A stretch of 64,000 nucleotides of DNA from GCA-2684655 sp045105235 (GTDB lineage Bacteria > Planctomycetota > UBA1135 > UBA2386): the NCBI GenBank assembly GCA_045105235.1, contig JBGCDH010000011.1:62001-126000 (forward strand), given 5' to 3'. Shown here in pieces: positions 48,832 to 56,620 of the stretch. How positions within the stretch are numbered: the stretch's first letter is position 1; each line of letters begins with the position of its first letter. The notes beneath the pieces are model-generated. The model saw nothing but the letters and a program-made list of their open reading frames with translations, ran no database searches and was not told where the DNA came from. The position numbers and the translations under genes are program-made.

Positions 48832-51084
48832 TCAGCGACGGCCAAACCTCCAAGCCAGCAAGGATTCAAGCAACAGGCCAACCAGCAGCAGCGAAGCCAA
48901 CAGCGGCCACGCTTCGCCTTCGCCGGAGGCCGAGCCAATGCCGGTCTCGTCGCGAACGAACGTCATCAAGTCGTGCAGGTTTCCGGGATACAGGCGTTTG
49001 AATGCCGCCTCGTCGAATGAGACCAATCGGCTTTCATCGAGTGGTGCGTTGCGCGCCAAGATGCGCGGTTCCGGCACGCCATCATGGCGACGCAGTTCAA
49101 GCTCGTAGGCACCGAGGTCGCGCAGCTCACGCAGCGGCACCCGCAGCTGCAGCATGGTTGCTGCGTCGGGGTCGGCTGCGCTTGGTTCGCCTGCGCTGGG
49201 CTCAGACGCACTGCCCGCAGCGGCGACTTCGGGCAACGGCGCCTCCGCCGTGAACGTCTGCTGATCTTCGCCGTTGAGCGAACGCAGCGTCACGTCCGGC
49301 CGGTAGAGGCCCGGGTCGAGTTCCATCTCGAACACTCCTTCCGTGAGGCGGTTCGAGCGCGCAGGGTCGTCGCGCCGCGCGCCAAACGCATGCAGCTGGT
49401 GCGCCAGCGGCACGAGCAAATAGCCGACCGGCATGTTCGACCAAAACGTGTCGGCCGTGATAGCCAACAGACCAACTTCGCCAGCCGTTCCCTGGTAGGT
49501 CCGCGTCGCAAGCAGCGGCGGCCCCTCGGCATCGTGGATGCGCGCCACGATCGACGCGTCGTGCCCTTCTGGCTCTTCGAGCGTCAGCCAGCGCTTTACC
49601 AGCAGCACATCGGCGAAAAGCATCGCGAACATATCGCCAAAGCCGCTGCAGATCGCATGGTCACGGCCCACGAGCAAACCAGGCTCGGGACGATCGGAGT
49701 CGCCGTCGATGTCGCCGATCGGGAGCGGCAGCACCCCTTCGCCATTTTGCCAAAGCAGCTCGTTGTAGCGGCCGGCGTCGACCTGTGAACCGAGCGCGAT
49801 GACCAAGCCGCCGCCGTTGGCGACAAACTCGGTCAGCCGCTTGGCGGCGCGTTCACTCGGCGCCTGCACGTTGCACCACCAGATCAGGCCAAACGGCTCC
49901 AGGTTGGTTTCTTCGAAGCCGGTCTCGGTGACGACCTGCGCCTCCATACCCGACTCTTCGACGTCGAACGCCGTCTGCAGGAAAAAGGTCTCACCATCGT
50001 CGACATCGGGTTCGCCATCGACCAGCAGGACCCGGCTTTTCTCGCGCACCTGCAGAGCGAGCGAGCGACGGTCGTCAAAGCGAAACGCCTCACTCGCCTC
50101 GAGCGAAGCATCCAGGCGGTGCGCGCCAGCTTCGTGGAACGTGTAGCCCATTGGCAGCGTGGCCCGCTCGCCAGGGGCGAGCTGCGGCACATCGAGCTTC
50201 ACACTGCTCTGGCCGTCGACAACCACCGACAGCGTGGTTGGCGCGGTCGGATCGAGGCCGAAGTTTTTGACGTCGACGCCAAACGAAGCGGGCACGGAAG
50301 CGATGACGAGCCGGTCGAGCAAGCGCACGTCGGCGATGCCGATGTTGTCATGCTGGCCACCAACGGAAAGCACCGTGACGTGCTCGCGATCCTTGCGCAT
50401 GGACGCCAATGCCGCCATCAGCTTGGGCCGCGCCTTGTCTTCGGGCGTGGCCCAGTCCCACGAGCGGGTGTCGCCCACGAGATAGTATTCCGTCCGCGAA
50501 GCCTTCTCGACTTCGTGGGCACGCTTGACGATCGTGCCGAGCGCGAGGCCCGCGGACGGCGCCGAATCGCTCACTGAGAGCTCTTTCAGCGCCGTTCCCG
50601 CCGTCGCGCCAAAGCCGCTGTCGATCGGGCGCGCCCAGACATCGGGCTCGCCCGCCTGCGTCGTCCGCACGATCGAGAAGAGATCGCCGGCCCGTCGCTG
50701 CGCGAGGTCGTCCGCGAGCATTCGCACCCGGTCTTGGCCACGTGAAAACAGATCTGAGCTGCCGCTCTTCTGCTGCATCGACGCACTGTCGTCGAGCACG
50801 ACGACATGATGCGTCACCGAGCCGAGCAGGCCGCCACCGCCGAGCTGCGGCCGACTTACCAGAGCCACAAGCAGCAGCACGACCAACACGCGCAGCAGCA
50901 GCACCAGCCACTGCTCCATACGCATGCGCTTGCGGTTGCGCTTCATCGCGCGCAGCAAGAACGTCATCGCCGCCCACGGGACCTTTTGGAACCGCCGGCG
51001 GTTGAGGATGTGGATGATGATGGGCACGGCCGCGAGCGGCAGCGCCCACAGCAGAGCCGGGTGGAGGAACGCGAGAGCCAACAT
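48832..51084 (-). CDS. BatA-type N-terminal membrane domain / VWA protein
   Basis: 750 residues. The N-terminus (FLHPALLWALPLAAVPIIIHILNRRRFQKVPWAAMTFL) is the BatA/aerotolerance-type membrane domain. It is followed by a second helix (WLVLLLRVLVVLLLVALVSRP) and a VWA-like domain with DDSASM as MIDAS. The long periplasmic part includes SRVLLVDGEPDVDDGETFFLQTAF and a GATase-like segment (GLVIALGSQVDAGRYNELLW). A C-terminal helix precedes RFGRR. Together with the next gene it should form a membrane VWA complex of the type served by MoxR ATPases. Confidence 0.9.
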   Translation of the reverse strand: MLALAFLHPALLWALPLAAVPIIIHILNRRRFQKVPWAAMTFLLRAMKRNRKRMRMEQWLVLLLRVLVVLLLVALVSRPQLGGGGLLGSVTHHVVVLDDSASMQQKSGSSDLFSRGQDRVRMLADDLAQRRAGDLFSIVRTTQAGEPDVWARPIDSGFGATAGTALKELSVSDSAPSAGLALGTIVKRAHEVEKASRTEYYLVGDTRSWDWATPEDKARPKLMAALASMRKDREHVTVLSVGGQHDNIGIADVRLLDRLVIASVPASFGVDVKNFGLDPTAPTTLSVVVDGQSSVKLDVPQLAPGERATLPMGYTFHEAGAHRLDASLEASEAFRFDDRRSLALQVREKSRVLLVDGEPDVDDGETFFLQTAFDVEESGMEAQVVTETGFEETNLEPFGLIWWCNVQAPSERAAKRLTEFVANGGGLVIALGSQVDAGRYNELLWQNGEGVLPLPIGDIDGDSDRPEPGLLVGRDHAICSGFGDMFAMLFADVLLVKRWLTLEEPEGHDASIVARIHDAEGPPLLATRTYQGTAGEVGLLAITADTFWSNMPVGYLLVPLAHQLHAFGARRDDPARSNRLTEGVFEMELDPGLYRPDVTLRSLNGEDQQTFTAEAPLPEVAAAGSASEPSAGEPSAADPDAATMLQLRVPLRELRDLGAYELELRRHDGVPEPRILARNAPLDESRLVSFDEAAFKRLYPGNLHDLMTFVRDETGIGSASGEGEAWPLLASLLLVGLLLESLLAWRFGRR

Positions 51085-51136
51085 CAGCAGCGCTCCGTCA
51101 TCAATTCGTGTGGCAGCATCATCGGGGCAAAACCGA

Positions 51137-52312
51137 TCAACGTTGGTAGATGGGCACGAGGGAATCGGGCAGCTGCAAGATCGTCAGAGCAACAGAGGTG
51201 CCGTAGACCGGGCCGACACCGCCGCCCTGCCAACTGCCATCCTTGCGTTGGCGCTTCTTGAGCCACGTGCAGGCACGTGCGTAGTAGTCATCCCAATCGG
51301 GGCCACCGCGCTGGTAGAGCGCCTGGGACCAGTAGAGATGGGCGTAAAAGTGGTGACCGGTGGTGTCGAGTTCGACTTTGAGTTGCGACTTGCAGAAACC
51401 AACTGCCGCGTCGACGAACGCTTGGTCGTCGTAGACGCCGGCGTTGTAAAAGACGGCAACGCCGGCCGCAGTGATCGCCGGCAAGCTCGCGGTGCCGGCC
51501 GACTCCAGCTGGTAGCGAATGCCGCCATCCGGGTTTTGGCAGCGCTTCATGTAGCTCACCGCGCGATCGATGACCCGCTTGTCGACAACGATGCCCGCCA
51601 TCCGACACGCCCGCAGCGCCTGGATCTGGGTGATCGTCACGCTGCCTTCGTCGCGGCCGTCGTCGTGCTGATACCACCACCCGCCCGCTCGATTTTGGCT
51701 GGCGGCGATGAGCTTGACCGCGCCGTCGAGAGCGGACTTCACGAGGGCCTTTTGACGACGCCCTTCTTCCATGCCATAGACCGATGCCAAGAACATCGTG
51801 CCAAAGCCATGGCCATACATCGGACGCCCTTCGGCGCCTCCCGACACGAGGCGGCCGGTCGCACCGTCTGCTTCGCCAATCACAAACGCTGCCGCCCGCC
51901 GCACGGCGCGCCAGCGCTGTCCTCGCGTGGGCGTCGAGCCGCTGCCGAGCAGCGCCATGCCAGCAAGCGACGTCATGGCGACCGGATAGGTGCCATAGCC
52001 GCCGGCGTTTCGCCAGCTGCCGTTTTTGCCCTGACTCTGTTCCAACCACGTGAGGCCGCGAGCGATCGCAGCCCGGGTTTCCGCGTCGATCGGATCAGCC
52101 GCCTTCCTGCTGGCAATCCTGCTGGCAATCGGGCCAGTGGCGGCGGCCCGATTTGCGGCGGTCCCAGATGCGGGCCATCCAGATGCGGACAATCCAGCTG
52201 CGGGCCATCCAGCTACAGCCGTATCCGACTGCGCGGCAAGCAAACCGCAGAACGACGCCACGAGCCCAAAGGCCGTCGACAGCAAGCGGGATTGGCGAAG
52301 AAGGAGCGACAT
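51137..52312 (-). CDS. Exported prenyltransferase/squalene-oxidase-type repeat protein (copy 2)
   Basis: 391 residues: signal peptide, a GWPASG-type low-complexity linker, then an alpha/alpha-barrel repeat domain with QW-like motifs (QSQGKNGSW, QNRAGGWWY, CQNPDGGIRY, RQRKDGSW). It lacks the DxDD or VxDCTA motifs of cyclases, so it is probably not a terpene cyclase. It is a close paralogue of the gene upstream, with long shared blocks such as GSVTITQIQALRACRMAGIVVDKRVID. Such proteins accompany BatA/VWA genes in this phylum. They may bind a polyprenyl or act as a scaffold. Confidence 0.85.
   Translation of the reverse strand: MSLLLRQSRLLSTAFGLVASFCGLLAAQSDTAVAGWPAAGLSASGWPASGTAANRAAATGPIASRIASRKAADPIDAETRAAIARGLTWLEQSQGKNGSWRNAGGYGTYPVAMTSLAGMALLGSGSTPTRGQRWRAVRRAAAFVIGEADGATGRLVSGGAEGRPMYGHGFGTMFLASVYGMEEGRRQKALVKSALDGAVKLIAASQNRAGGWWYQHDDGRDEGSVTITQIQALRACRMAGIVVDKRVIDRAVSYMKRCQNPDGGIRYQLESAGTASLPAITAAGVAVFYNAGVYDDQAFVDAAVGFCKSQLKVELDTTGHHFYAHLYWSQALYQRGGPDWDDYYARACTWLKKRQRKDGSWQGGGVGPVYGTSVALTILQLPDSLVPIYQR
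52165..52209. repeat. 15-bp repeat, three copies
   Basis: CAGATGCGGGCCATC and two near-copies (52180 and 52195) encode alternating GWPA/SGWPA/GLSA units after the signal peptide of the repeat protein. Confidence 0.9.
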
Positions 52313-52352
52313 GTGAAATCGTGAGCGGCAGCTGCGGGCGAGCGCGCGCGCG

Positions 52353-53486
52353 CTAGCGCTGGAAAATCGGGGCGTTGGCGTAGGGCAACTGGAGGATGGT
52401 CAGCGCGATGGCGGTGCCGTAGACCGCACCCACGCCATCGCCTTGCCAGCTTCCGTCCTTGCGCTGCTGGCGCAGGAGCCACTTCCCCATTTTGGTGTAA
52501 TAGGCATCCCAGTCTTCGCCACCGCGCTGGTAGAGCGCCTGCGCCCAGTAGAGGTGCGCGTAGTAGTGGTGGCCGGTGCTGTTGACGCCCGCCTTGATGC
52601 GCTTGATGCAGTACTGCACGGCCTTGTCGACAAACGGCTGATCGTCGTAGACGCCAGCGTTGTAGAGCACCGCGACGCCGGCCGCAGTGATCGCCGGCCG
52701 CCCGTCGCCGCCAGAGTTCAGGCTGTAGCGAATGCTGCCGTCCTGGTTTTGGCAGCGCTTGATGTAGGAAACGGCTTTGTCGATCACCTTCTTGTCGACG
52801 ACAATCCCAGCCATGCGGCACGCACGCAGCGCCTGGATCTGCGTCACGGTCACGCTGCCTTCGTCGCTATTGGAGTCCGGCGTGTAGATCCAACCGCCGG
52901 CAGAAGACTGCGCCCGCCCAATCAGCTTGACCGCTTTGCCGAGCACGCGCTTCAGACGCTCCTGCTTGCGCAGGTCTTCCTCCATGCCATAGACCGACGC
53001 GAGGTAGAGCGTGGCGAAGCCATGCCCATACATGCTGCGCCCCTCTTCCGCGGGAACCGAGATGACGCCGTTGTTGGGATCCGAGTTCTTGAGCAAGAAC
53101 TCAACCGAGCGACGGACTTGGCTGTAGTAGCGCCCGCGCGTGGGCGTCGAGCCCCCGGCAATCAACGCCATGCCGGCGAGACCCGTCATCGCAGCCGGGT
53201 AGCTGCCGTATCCGCCAGAGTTGCGCCAGCTACCTTCGTTGGCCTGGTTGCGCGCCAACCACTCAAGGCCACGCTGGATGCCTTCGTGCACATCCTTGGT
53301 CACGCCCGGCGGGTAGTTTTCCTGCGCCACAACGTCCGCACGCAGCGCACACGGAACCAGCACGGCCGCACACAGCCCAGCAAGCCATGGCGATCGCCGG
53401 CGAGAGTGTCGCCCAGTGGAAACTCGTCCAGTGGAGATTCGTCCGGTGGAGAGGCCGCTATCGGCACGAGTAGGCAAAGTGATCAT
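52353..53486 (-). CDS. Exported prenyltransferase/squalene-oxidase-type repeat protein (copy 1)
   Basis: 377 residues; the start overlaps the upstream stop by four bases. The N-terminus has STGR(I/V) repeats ahead of the signal peptide (WLAGLCAAVLVPCALRADVVA). The alpha/alpha repeat domain carries QANEGSW, QSSAGGWIY, CQNQDGSIRY and QRKDGSW motifs and GYGSYPAAMTGLAGMALIAGGSTPTRGRY. No cyclase acid motif is visible. It is the tandem duplicate of the downstream gene, with strong conservation over about 320 residues. Confidence 0.87.
   Translation of the reverse strand: MITLPTRADSGLSTGRISTGRVSTGRHSRRRSPWLAGLCAAVLVPCALRADVVAQENYPPGVTKDVHEGIQRGLEWLARNQANEGSWRNSGGYGSYPAAMTGLAGMALIAGGSTPTRGRYYSQVRRSVEFLLKNSDPNNGVISVPAEEGRSMYGHGFATLYLASVYGMEEDLRKQERLKRVLGKAVKLIGRAQSSAGGWIYTPDSNSDEGSVTVTQIQALRACRMAGIVVDKKVIDKAVSYIKRCQNQDGSIRYSLNSGGDGRPAITAAGVAVLYNAGVYDDQPFVDKAVQYCIKRIKAGVNSTGHHYYAHLYWAQALYQRGGEDWDAYYTKMGKWLLRQQRKDGSWQGDGVGAVYGTAIALTILQLPYANAPIFQR
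53414..53458. repeat. 15-bp repeat, three copies, at the N-terminus of copy 1
   Basis: CAGTGGAAACTCGTC with two variants (53429, 53444) encodes STGRISTGRVSTGR just before the signal peptide core. Confidence 0.9.
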
Positions 53487-56326
53487 CCGCGACCCTCCAT
53501 GTATTCGTACAGCATCTGTTGTTCGGTGGCATGGCGCGCCATGTCACCCGCAGTTTTGCAAAGCTCGACTCGCGAGAGATGCCAATCCAGTCGGACGGAG
53601 CGAGCCCCAAGCACGCTTTGAATCTCATCCATCGCTGCAAGAGCTGCCGGCAGATCGCCGCTGCTCGCAAGTTCGATGGCTCGTTGACGAACGAGACGCA
53701 CCAAGCTCTGCGCGGCACGTCTCCGCTGATCCTCATCCGCTTCACTCGAGGCGGCGGCAGCGGCCAGAACCTTCTCCGCAGCAAGTCCATCGCTGCTGCG
53801 CGTCAGGTAGTGGGCCCGACGAACCGGGTCCTCGGCCGCACCGGCCAATGCCCCAAGCGCCTGCTTGGAGCTGTAGACTTCGACCCCGCCGGCGTAGCCG
53901 ACGGCTAGCCACGGCCCGTCGACCACGAGGTTGCAGCTCCCGCCCAACGGCTCGCGCCCTTCGTCAAAGTCAGGCAGCGAAATGCGCCGCATCGGCTTGC
54001 TGTTGGCACAGTCAAAGACCAGCAGCTCGCGCTGATTGGGGAGGATCACGACATCGTCGAGAACCGCACCGCGGCCGCGACCCGACGTCTTGCGGCCGGA
54101 CCAACTCGGCAACGGCTGCTGCCAGCGCAGCAGGCCACCCTCCAGCTCAATGCAGACCAGGTGGGATGTGGACGTCGCGAACAGCAGCTCGTCGTTGTGC
54201 CCGACCACCTCGTTGATCCGGCCATACGGCGCGTGGATCGTTGTCCCGTCGAGCATCCAAACGGCATCGCCGGTTGCCGCATCGATGGCCGCAATCACGT
54301 AGCCATCGCACGGCGCAAAGATCACCAGACCATCGCGCACGATCAGGTCGGACGGCGCAAAGCCATCGATCGCAGCCTGCGCATAGGTCGCGCCACCGTT
54401 GCCGAAGCGAACGTTGAGGTTGTTGCCCGGCGACTTGCGCCGGCGCTTGCGCATCTTGTGCACCGTGTCGACCCGCTCGTAGCGGCGGATCCACCGGAGG
54501 TCGCCGGCAAACGCATCCACCGCGGCGAGGCAGCCAGCGTTGGTCGAGCAGTAGGCGGTTCCGCCCTGCACGACAACGCGACAGCCCGGCGCCTTCCAGA
54601 ACTTGGAGCCACCGCTATGTAGCGGCGTATGCCACAAGGGCTCACCGGAGCGACGATCGATGCATTCCAACGAATACGAACCGTTGCGCAATGCCGGCAG
54701 GAGCAGACTCTCACCAAAGATCGACGGCGCCGCCAAGAACGTTACGCCACGCAGCCCATCGTCGCCCTCGAGCCAGTCCTCGGACGTCCACGCCTGGCCC
54801 CAGTCGCTTTTGCGATAGGCACGCAGCTTGGAGGTCGCCAGCGGCTTCTCGTTTTGCACGGCGTTGCCTTCGTGACCGAGGATCACATAGCGACGCTCGC
54901 GATCCTCGACCGGCCGCAGCAGCGCCTGATCGGCCGCCGCCACACGAACCCGGGGATAGCCCTCGCGGGCGAGCGGAGGCTCGTTTTCGCCATCGCCTTG
55001 CTGAATCAGAATGCCACTCGCGGCGTCCGTCATGCTCAGCCTGAAGTGCTCCATAAACAGAGCTCGCGGCTCTCGCACACCGGATGCATTCAGCTCGCTG
55101 CTAAAGGCAACCCACGTCGCCGGCCCGTAGCGATTGGCGAACGGCATGCTGGTCCGGCCAGGACTTCCGCCGAAGAAGTGCGTGGTCCTGGAGTTGCGCT
55201 TTGCCTTGGGATCCTTGTAGGGGTTTGGCTCGGCAAAGCGATACTGCCACAGCGGCACCAGATCGCCGTCGACCAGCGTCAGCCCGGGAACTTCGCCAGC
55301 TCTCGACGAGCCCTCGATCGCGACGACGTCGCGCGAGAAGAGCTCGCTTTGCTGCAGCGACTCGACCGACTCCAGCTGACCAAGAATACGGAGCGACTCG
55401 TCTTGGTGGCTCTCGGCCAGCCCCTCAACAGCAGCTTGCGCCGCGTCCCTTTCGCCGGACAGACGCAGGCAGAGCGCGATCTTGAAGCGGCACCACACGT
55501 CGCGCACGCCAAGTTTGCGGCGGTTGTCCGCCGGATATGTCTCAAGGAGGTCCCGATACACCTGAACGGCTGCTCGATAGCGCCCGCGATGCATCTGCAG
55601 GTCCGCCAAGCGAAGCATCGCCCGGCCGGCCGGGAGCGTGATGAAGTAGCGGTTCGCAACCCGTTCGAGGTCGACGATCGAGCCCGTGACGAGCGCCTTG
55701 TCGAGCAGCTCCTGCGCCTGCGCCTCGTGCTGCGTGCGGTAGATCTGGACGCCGATGTCGGGAAGCTTGGCGAGCAACTCGTGGCAGAGCCGGCGAACGG
55801 GGCGGAAAAGGCGCCCGTCCTGACTGAAGACCGAATTGCGCGCATCGAGCTCCGTCGCCGCAACACCGCCAGGATCTGCCGCATCCGGATCGTTGGGCGG
55901 CGCGGCCCGGCTGCGGCCGCCATCCGGCTGACCATCCCCCGGCTGACCATCCCCCGGCTGAACTGCCCCCGCTTCATCCTCAGGACGCAGCGCCACAACC
56001 TCGACCGTGCGGCCTTCGATCACGTCCTGCAAAACGTCGATTGCCTGGCTGTATGCCGAGCGGTCCAGAAACTCCCTCGCACGATGTAAGTATCTGTCGA
56101 GATTGGGGTTCTCAAACATCTCGACGATGACTCCGGGGTCCTCGTCGGCGTTCGCGGCCTTCTGCGGTGCGCGACCCAGCCGGAATCCGCCCTGCTGCAG
56201 AACGACCTGCTGCGACGAAGCGCTCGCGGCGATCAATGCGACGCATGCAAAGGCACGCATCCCAGACGTGTGGGGCAACGATGACACGATACTTCCTCGG
56301 AGTGAGCGCGTTGGGGTGGCGCGCAT
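53483..56326 (-). CDS. Exported TPR plus PQQ-like beta-propeller protein
   Basis: 947 residues from ATG 56326; ATG 56260 gives a shorter signal peptide. After export signal and a QPGDG repeat linker come TPR-like helices (about 150-310, LQMHRGRYRAAVQVYRDLLETYPADNRRKLGVRDVW). A PQQ-like WD propeller follows (YSLECIDRRSGEPLWHTPLHSG, LAAVDAFAGDLRWIRRYERV, VIAAIDAATGDAVWMLDGTTIH, VCIELEGGLLRWQQPLPSW), and a helical C-terminus. The propeller probably serves protein interaction, as in BamB. It is the first gene of the minus-strand run, with its promoter in the divergent region 56327-56620. Confidence 0.88.
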   Translation of the reverse strand: MRATPTRSLRGSIVSSLPHTSGMRAFACVALIAASASSQQVVLQQGGFRLGRAPQKAANADEDPGVIVEMFENPNLDRYLHRAREFLDRSAYSQAIDVLQDVIEGRTVEVVALRPEDEAGAVQPGDGQPGDGQPDGGRSRAAPPNDPDAADPGGVAATELDARNSVFSQDGRLFRPVRRLCHELLAKLPDIGVQIYRTQHEAQAQELLDKALVTGSIVDLERVANRYFITLPAGRAMLRLADLQMHRGRYRAAVQVYRDLLETYPADNRRKLGVRDVWCRFKIALCLRLSGERDAAQAAVEGLAESHQDESLRILGQLESVESLQQSELFSRDVVAIEGSSRAGEVPGLTLVDGDLVPLWQYRFAEPNPYKDPKAKRNSRTTHFFGGSPGRTSMPFANRYGPATWVAFSSELNASGVREPRALFMEHFRLSMTDAASGILIQQGDGENEPPLAREGYPRVRVAAADQALLRPVEDRERRYVILGHEGNAVQNEKPLATSKLRAYRKSDWGQAWTSEDWLEGDDGLRGVTFLAAPSIFGESLLLPALRNGSYSLECIDRRSGEPLWHTPLHSGGSKFWKAPGCRVVVQGGTAYCSTNAGCLAAVDAFAGDLRWIRRYERVDTVHKMRKRRRKSPGNNLNVRFGNGGATYAQAAIDGFAPSDLIVRDGLVIFAPCDGYVIAAIDAATGDAVWMLDGTTIHAPYGRINEVVGHNDELLFATSTSHLVCIELEGGLLRWQQPLPSWSGRKTSGRGRGAVLDDVVILPNQRELLVFDCANSKPMRRISLPDFDEGREPLGGSCNLVVDGPWLAVGYAGGVEVYSSKQALGALAGAAEDPVRRAHYLTRSSDGLAAEKVLAAAAASSEADEDQRRRAAQSLVRLVRQRAIELASSGDLPAALAAMDEIQSVLGARSVRLDWHLSRVELCKTAGDMARHATEQQMLYEYMEGRG
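55925..55969. repeat. 15-bp repeat, three copies, in the propeller gene
   Basis: CGGCTGACCATCCCC occurs twice exactly (55925-55939, 55940-55954) and once with changes (55955-55969), encoding QPGDG repeats in a linker. Confidence 0.9.
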
Positions 56327-56620
56327 GTGCGACGAACGGTAGGCAGCGCGAAGGGGTTCTAAGGACTCTACGCGGAGCCCGGATAGACGGCGAGACCCCC
56401 GCGACCATTCCCCAAACTGAACCACCAGCAGGGGTCAGAACTCCGCAGTGCAGAAGAGGAAACGACGTGAGACCGCACCGTGGACGATCCCAGGCGCCGC
56501 ATGTCGGGAATCTGACCGCGATTCCTTCGTCCACGTCAGGTTGTTCCGCCGGACAGCCATTTTCACGGCTGCATGTGCTTGCGGCCCAGCAACACGATTC
56601 CGCGTCCGTTGCCTAGACTG
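56327..56620. promoter_or_regulatory. Divergent promoter region
   Basis: 294 bases between the first gene of the 21-kb minus-strand run and the HEAT/propeller gene. It must hold both promoters; I cannot point to convincing -35/-10 pairs. A weak inverted repeat AGCC-N8-GGCT lies just before the plus-strand gene. Confidence 0.5.

Noticed and set aside
51137..53486. Terpene or hopanoid cyclase activity for the two squalene-oxidase-type repeat proteins
   Set aside because: The acid motifs needed for cyclisation (DxDD or xxDCTA type) are not visible; only QW-like repeats are.
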